Source: Streptomyces sp. NBC_00569 | Lineage (GTDB): Bacteria > Actinomycetota > Actinomycetes > Streptomycetales > Streptomycetaceae | Assembly: GCF_036345255.1 (NCBI RefSeq) | Contig: NZ_CP107783.1 | Span: 4,637,501 to 4,701,500, forward strand | Direction of reading: 5' to 3' | DNA: 64,000 bases | Notes under the pieces: generated by a model | Told to the model about the DNA's origin: nothing | Seen by the model: the letters and a program-made list of their open reading frames with translations, nothing else | Databases searched by the model: none | In this document: one piece after another, positions 61,198 to 64,000 of the stretch | Position numbering within the stretch: the stretch's first letter is position 1 | Layout: every line of letters begins with the position of its first letter | Program-made: the position numbers and the translations under genes

Positions 61198-61824
61198 TCA
61201 GCTCACCGGCGCCGCCCACCGCGGATCCCGCCCCGTCGCCGCGAGCAGCCGCTCGAACGCCGACGCCCCCGCGGGCTCCGGCACCGCCTCCCCGAACACC
61301 CCCATCGACCGCGCCGTCGGCGCCAGCTCCGCGACGGTCCCGGCCAGCCGCTCCACGACGGCGAGCGCCTCCCCCTCGGGCACGTACTCCTGCCCCGTCG
61401 CCCGCGCCAGGTCCCAGATGTGCACGGTCAGATCGAGCAGCACCATGGAGCCGACCGTGGCCGCCGGCATGTTCATCGCGCCGGTCGTCCCCTCCTCGGC
61501 ACCCGGCGCCGACCAGGCCGCGACCAGCTTCCGGGCCTCCTCACCGAACCGCTCGCGCCAGTCGGGCCCCTCGGCCACCCGGTCCGCGGACTCCGTGAAG
61601 TCGGAGTCCTGCTTCGCGGCCAGCCGCTGGAACTGCTCCATCACCTGGAAGAGGTGATTGACAAGGGCCTTCACATCGAATTCCGCGCACGGCGTCGCCG
61701 CTTCGAGACAGCCGTCGGGCAGGGCGCCGACGACCGGGACGGCCCGCCGCACGGCCACGTCCAGAAGATCACCGATGCCGCGCGGGATCCCCGGACTCCC
61801 GTTGTTCCCGTGAATGTCATTCAT
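61198..61824 (-). CDS. TIGR03086-type metal-binding DinB/maleylpyruvate isomerase-like protein
   Basis: 208 residues, a four-helix bundle. TPCAEFDVKALVNHLFQVMEQF carries the first His ligand, and LLDLTVHIWDLARATGQ supplies the second His and a Trp typical of the mycothiol-dependent enzyme superfamily. Such proteins use mycothiol in isomerase or transferase reactions. The start ATG at 61824 is 61 bp before the divergent AraC-family regulator, which is likely its controller. Confidence 0.88.
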   Translation of the reverse strand: MNDIHGNNGSPGIPRGIGDLLDVAVRRAVPVVGALPDGCLEAATPCAEFDVKALVNHLFQVMEQFQRLAAKQDSDFTESADRVAEGPDWRERFGEEARKLVAAWSAPGAEEGTTGAMNMPAATVGSMVLLDLTVHIWDLARATGQEYVPEGEALAVVERLAGTVAELAPTARSMGVFGEAVPEPAGASAFERLLAATGRDPRWAAPVS

Positions 61825-61885
61825 GGCGCCAAGCTACGAGCCCGAACCCGGCCCGTCTTGAAGAAAGGCGACATACGATCCGGCC

Positions 61886-62722
61886 ATGGCCGCACCCAGC
61901 CGTGACACCCGCGGCATCGTCGACCCGAACGAGCTCCTGACCCGCGTACGGTTCCGCCGCCACGAGCCCGCCGAGCCGCTGCGCCACTACGTCGAGAACT
62001 ACTGGTTCATCGACTGGGACCTCTCCGAGCCCTACGCCTCGCACATCGTCCCGCACCCCTCGGTCAACCTGACCTTCGAGCGCTACGACGACGAGGGCGG
62101 CACCGAAGGCCCCGGCGGACCGCCCGTCGGCGTGGTCACCGGCGTCACGCTCGGCCTGTTCACCAAGAAGCTGACCGGCCGCGGCCGGGTGTGCGGGGTG
62201 AAGTTCCGCAGCGGAGGCTTCCGGCCGTACGCCCCTGACGTGCCGGTCCTCCACTGGACCGGTCAGGAGCTGCCCATGGGCGACGTGTTCACCGGCGCCC
62301 CGCCCGACACCGCGCGAGCGGTCACCGGCCCCGACGACGAGAACGCGCGCGTGGCCGCACTCGACGCCTTCCTGCTCGCCCGCGCCGCCGCCCACGACCC
62401 GCAGGCCGACCTCGCCATGGACCTCGTCGACCGCATCCGCACCGACGCCACCGTGCACCGCGTCGGCCAGTTCGCGGCCGCACAGGGCCTCTCCGTACGG
62501 GCCCTGCAACGCCTCTTCTCCGCCTACGTCGGCGTCGGACCGAAGTGGATCATCCTGCGCCACCGCATCCACCAGGCCCTGGAACGCGCCGACTCGGACG
62601 CCGCCGTCGACTGGTCCGCCCTCGCCGCCGACCTCGGATACGCCGACCAGGCCCACCTCGTCAGAGATTTCACCGCGACCGTGGGCGTCCCGCCGACGGC
62701 CTACGCACCGAGGAACCGATGA
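61886..62722 (+). CDS. AraC-type transcriptional regulator with DUF6597 domain
   Basis: 278 residues. N-terminal DUF6597 region (VENYWFIDWDLSEPYASHIVPHPSVNLTFE) and a C-terminal AraC HTH (VHRVGQFAAAQGLSVRALQRLFSAYVGVGPKWIILRHRIHQAL, described here by its position, about 190-235). ADLGYADQAHLVRDFTATVGV, the second HTH helix, follows. It is divergent from the TIGR03086 gene and may also regulate the GNAT gene five bases downstream. Confidence 0.9.
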   Translation: MAAPSRDTRGIVDPNELLTRVRFRRHEPAEPLRHYVENYWFIDWDLSEPYASHIVPHPSVNLTFERYDDEGGTEGPGGPPVGVVTGVTLGLFTKKLTGRGRVCGVKFRSGGFRPYAPDVPVLHWTGQELPMGDVFTGAPPDTARAVTGPDDENARVAALDAFLLARAAAHDPQADLAMDLVDRIRTDATVHRVGQFAAAQGLSVRALQRLFSAYVGVGPKWIILRHRIHQALERADSDAAVDWSALAADLGYADQAHLVRDFTATVGVPPTAYAPRNR

Positions 62723-62726
62723 ACCG

Positions 62727-63293
62727 ATGACGCACAGCACAGGACACAGGACGGCCGGGGACCTGACGGCGCACATAGGCCTCGTGCCCTGGGCGGACGC
62801 CGACTTCGACCTCCTGCTCAAGAACAACGCGCCCGAGATGACGGCCCACCTCGGCGGCCCCGAGACCCTCGACCAGCTCATGGACCGCCACCGCCGCTAC
62901 CTCGCCCTGTCCACGCTCGACGGGCACGGCCGGATGTTCCGCATCACCGCGGGACCCGACGCCCCCGCGGCCGGCTCCATCGGCTACTGGGCGACACCGT
63001 GGCAGGGGGAACGGATCTGGGAGACCGGCTGGGGCGTCCTCCCCGGCTACCAGGGCCGCGGCATCGCCGCCGCGGCCGCCCGCCTCGTCGCCGCACACGC
63101 GGCCGCCGACCGGGCACGCCTGCGCCATCTGCACGCGTTCCCGGCCGTCGACCACTCCGCGTCGAACGGCGTCTGCCGCAGCGCGGGCTTCACCCTGCGC
63201 GGACCCTGCGACTTCGAGTACCCGAAGGGCCGCGCGATCCGCTGCCACGACTGGCACCTCGACCTGCGGACCCTCAGTCGAGCTTCTTCGTGA
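62727..63293 (+). CDS. GNAT family N-acetyltransferase
   Basis: 188 residues. Contains GSIGYWATPWQGERIWETGWGVLPGYQGRGIAAAAARLVA (strand 4, acetyl-CoA loop YQGRGIA) and the SNGVCRSAGFTLRGPCDFEYPKG ending of the family. It begins five bases after the AraC regulator stop and is likely co-transcribed. It overlaps the convergent next gene by 20 bp. Substrate unknown. Confidence 0.88.
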   Translation: MTHSTGHRTAGDLTAHIGLVPWADADFDLLLKNNAPEMTAHLGGPETLDQLMDRHRRYLALSTLDGHGRMFRITAGPDAPAAGSIGYWATPWQGERIWETGWGVLPGYQGRGIAAAAARLVAAHAAADRARLRHLHAFPAVDHSASNGVCRSAGFTLRGPCDFEYPKGRAIRCHDWHLDLRTLSRASS

Positions 63294-63705
63294 AGTGGAA
63301 CGCCGTGATGTCCATGCGCTCCCGCAGATAGAAGCGGTGCGCGTCCGTCCGGCGCGTCCCCGAGTCCAACTGGAGCGTGCGGCAGCCCAGTTCACGCGCC
63401 CGCTCCTCCAGATACGCGAGCAGCGCCCGGCCCACGCCGCCGGACCTGGCCGCCTCAGACGTCACCAGGTCGTCGACGTACAGCTTGCGCAGCGCACTCG
63501 TGTTGGCGACCACGCGCCACCCCGCGACGCCGGCGCACGACCCGTCGTCGGTGTACGCGGCCGTGAACCGCAGCCCCTGCGGGTACCCCTCCGCGTACAC
63601 CTCGGAGAACAGCTCGTCGGTCAGGTGCGGGCGCAGCTCCTGGAGCACGGGCAGGACCTCGGTGCCGAGGCGTGGATCGCCGGGCTCCATGTCAGTGATC
63701 TTCAT
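63274..63705 (-). CDS. GNAT family N-acetyltransferase
   Basis: 143 residues. The acetyl-CoA loop is LVTSEAARSGGVGRALLAYLEERA, followed by LQLDSGTRRTDAHRFYLRERMDI, which is typical of YhbS/PAT-like enzymes. The ATG at 63705 is chosen by homology. It is convergent with the previous GNAT gene; both 3' ends overlap. Substrate unknown. Confidence 0.87.
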   Translation of the reverse strand: MKITDMEPGDPRLGTEVLPVLQELRPHLTDELFSEVYAEGYPQGLRFTAAYTDDGSCAGVAGWRVVANTSALRKLYVDDLVTSEAARSGGVGRALLAYLEERARELGCRTLQLDSGTRRTDAHRFYLRERMDITAFHFTKKLD

Positions 63706-63774
63706 GCCCGAACGATAGGAGCCCGGCCCGGGGCCGCACACCCCCGTCTCGGAAGCAGCCCCGGCTCACAGGAG

Positions 63775-64000
63775 TCAGAAGTAGTAGACGTCGCCGGTGT
63801 CCAGGGCCAGCACCTTGGGGGTGTTGTTCTGCGGATTGCGGTCCGTGGTGCCTCCGCTCCACATCGTGTCGATCCGCACCGTCACCTCCGAAGGCGCCCC
63901 GGCCAGCCGCGCCGACACCCGGATCCGCCTGCCCCTGCTGTCGGCCGGCAGCGCGCCGGTCCGGCACAGGACCGTCCGCGTGTCCGCCCGCACACACATC
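63775..64000 (-). CDS. C-terminal fragment of an unidentified protein (gene continues past the window)
   Basis: The last ~74 residues of a minus-strand gene that runs out of the window. The visible end is RVSARLAGAPSEVTVRIDTM, then SGGTTDRNPQNNTPKVLALDTGDVYYF. The alternating hydrophobic/Asp-Asn pattern looks like a beta-rich extracytoplasmic domain. No family assigned. Confidence 0.6.
   Translation of the reverse strand, partial: MCVRADTRTVLCRTGALPADSRGRRIRVSARLAGAPSEVTVRIDTMWSGGTTDRNPQNNTPKVLALDTGDVYYF

Overview
The window is a high-GC actinobacterial chromosome segment that looks like the core of a Streptomyces chromosome. The evidence is third-position G/C codon use, many GTG starts, stop/start overlaps of the ATGA or GTGA type, Tat and lipobox signals, and gene content that (from memory) follows the S. 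coelicolor SCO44xx-SCO45xx interval. No rRNA, tRNA, IS element, phage gene or CRISPR array was seen. The left edge cuts nuoI. The right edge cuts an unidentified gene.

Layout. (1) 1-9424, minus strand: nuoA-nuoI of complex I in one tightly overlapped operon, with a candidate Rex (NADH/NAD+ sensor) operator in front of nuoA. (2) 10-17 kb: an NlpC/P60 secreted hydrolase, an ABM monooxygenase, a geranylgeranyl-reductase-type flavoprotein (candidate menaquinone side-chain reductase), a GNAT enzyme, a one-PASTA-domain protein and a large zinc-ribbon membrane protein. (3) 16.6-24 kb: menG, a small amidohydrolase-like protein, mqnC, a frameshifted relic, a prepilin peptidase, a Ser/Thr kinase, mqnA and a cold-shock gene. 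(4) 24-36.5 kb, accessory/metabolic: an XRE-cupin regulator with azlCD, an orphan P-loop ATPase, an MFS exporter with its regulator, a fadA2/fabG4/htdX-like fatty-acid cluster with a TetR gene, and a DAACS symporter preceded by a short Cys-containing leader ORF. (5) 37-42 kb: mqnE, an AsnC/Lrp regulator, a 43-residue protein, and UbiX, UbiA and UbiD homologues (mqnM, mqnP, mqnL). (6) 42-45 kb: a PLDc_N protein, a cytosine-deaminase-like enzyme, a 2OG-Fe(II) oxygenase, a 17-bp tandem repeat and an SRPBCC protein. (7) 45-53 kb: the System II cytochrome c maturation genes (ccsB, resB, ccdA, resA/tlpA), a Tat-lipoprotein polysaccharide deacetylase, a histidine phosphatase and hemL. (8) 53-64 kb: a hypothetical protein, a histidine kinase/response regulator pair, a GT4 glycosyltransferase, a GT39-like membrane protein, an FMN reductase/LLM oxygenase pair, a DinB-like protein, an AraC regulator and two GNAT enzymes.

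The unifying theme is respiration. The window holds complex I, five to seven genes of the futalosine menaquinone route plus the final methyltransferase and a probable tail reductase, cytochrome c maturation, and the first committed haem enzymes' partner hemL. mqnB and mqnD are not in the window. The least expected signals are the leader-peptide ORF in front of the symporter (a hint that it handles cystine or another sulphur compound), Rex-type palindromes at nuoA and at the tlpA start, a 17-bp tandem repeat that contains the stop codons of two convergent genes, and a metal-ligand-free amidohydrolase-like protein inside the menaquinone operon.
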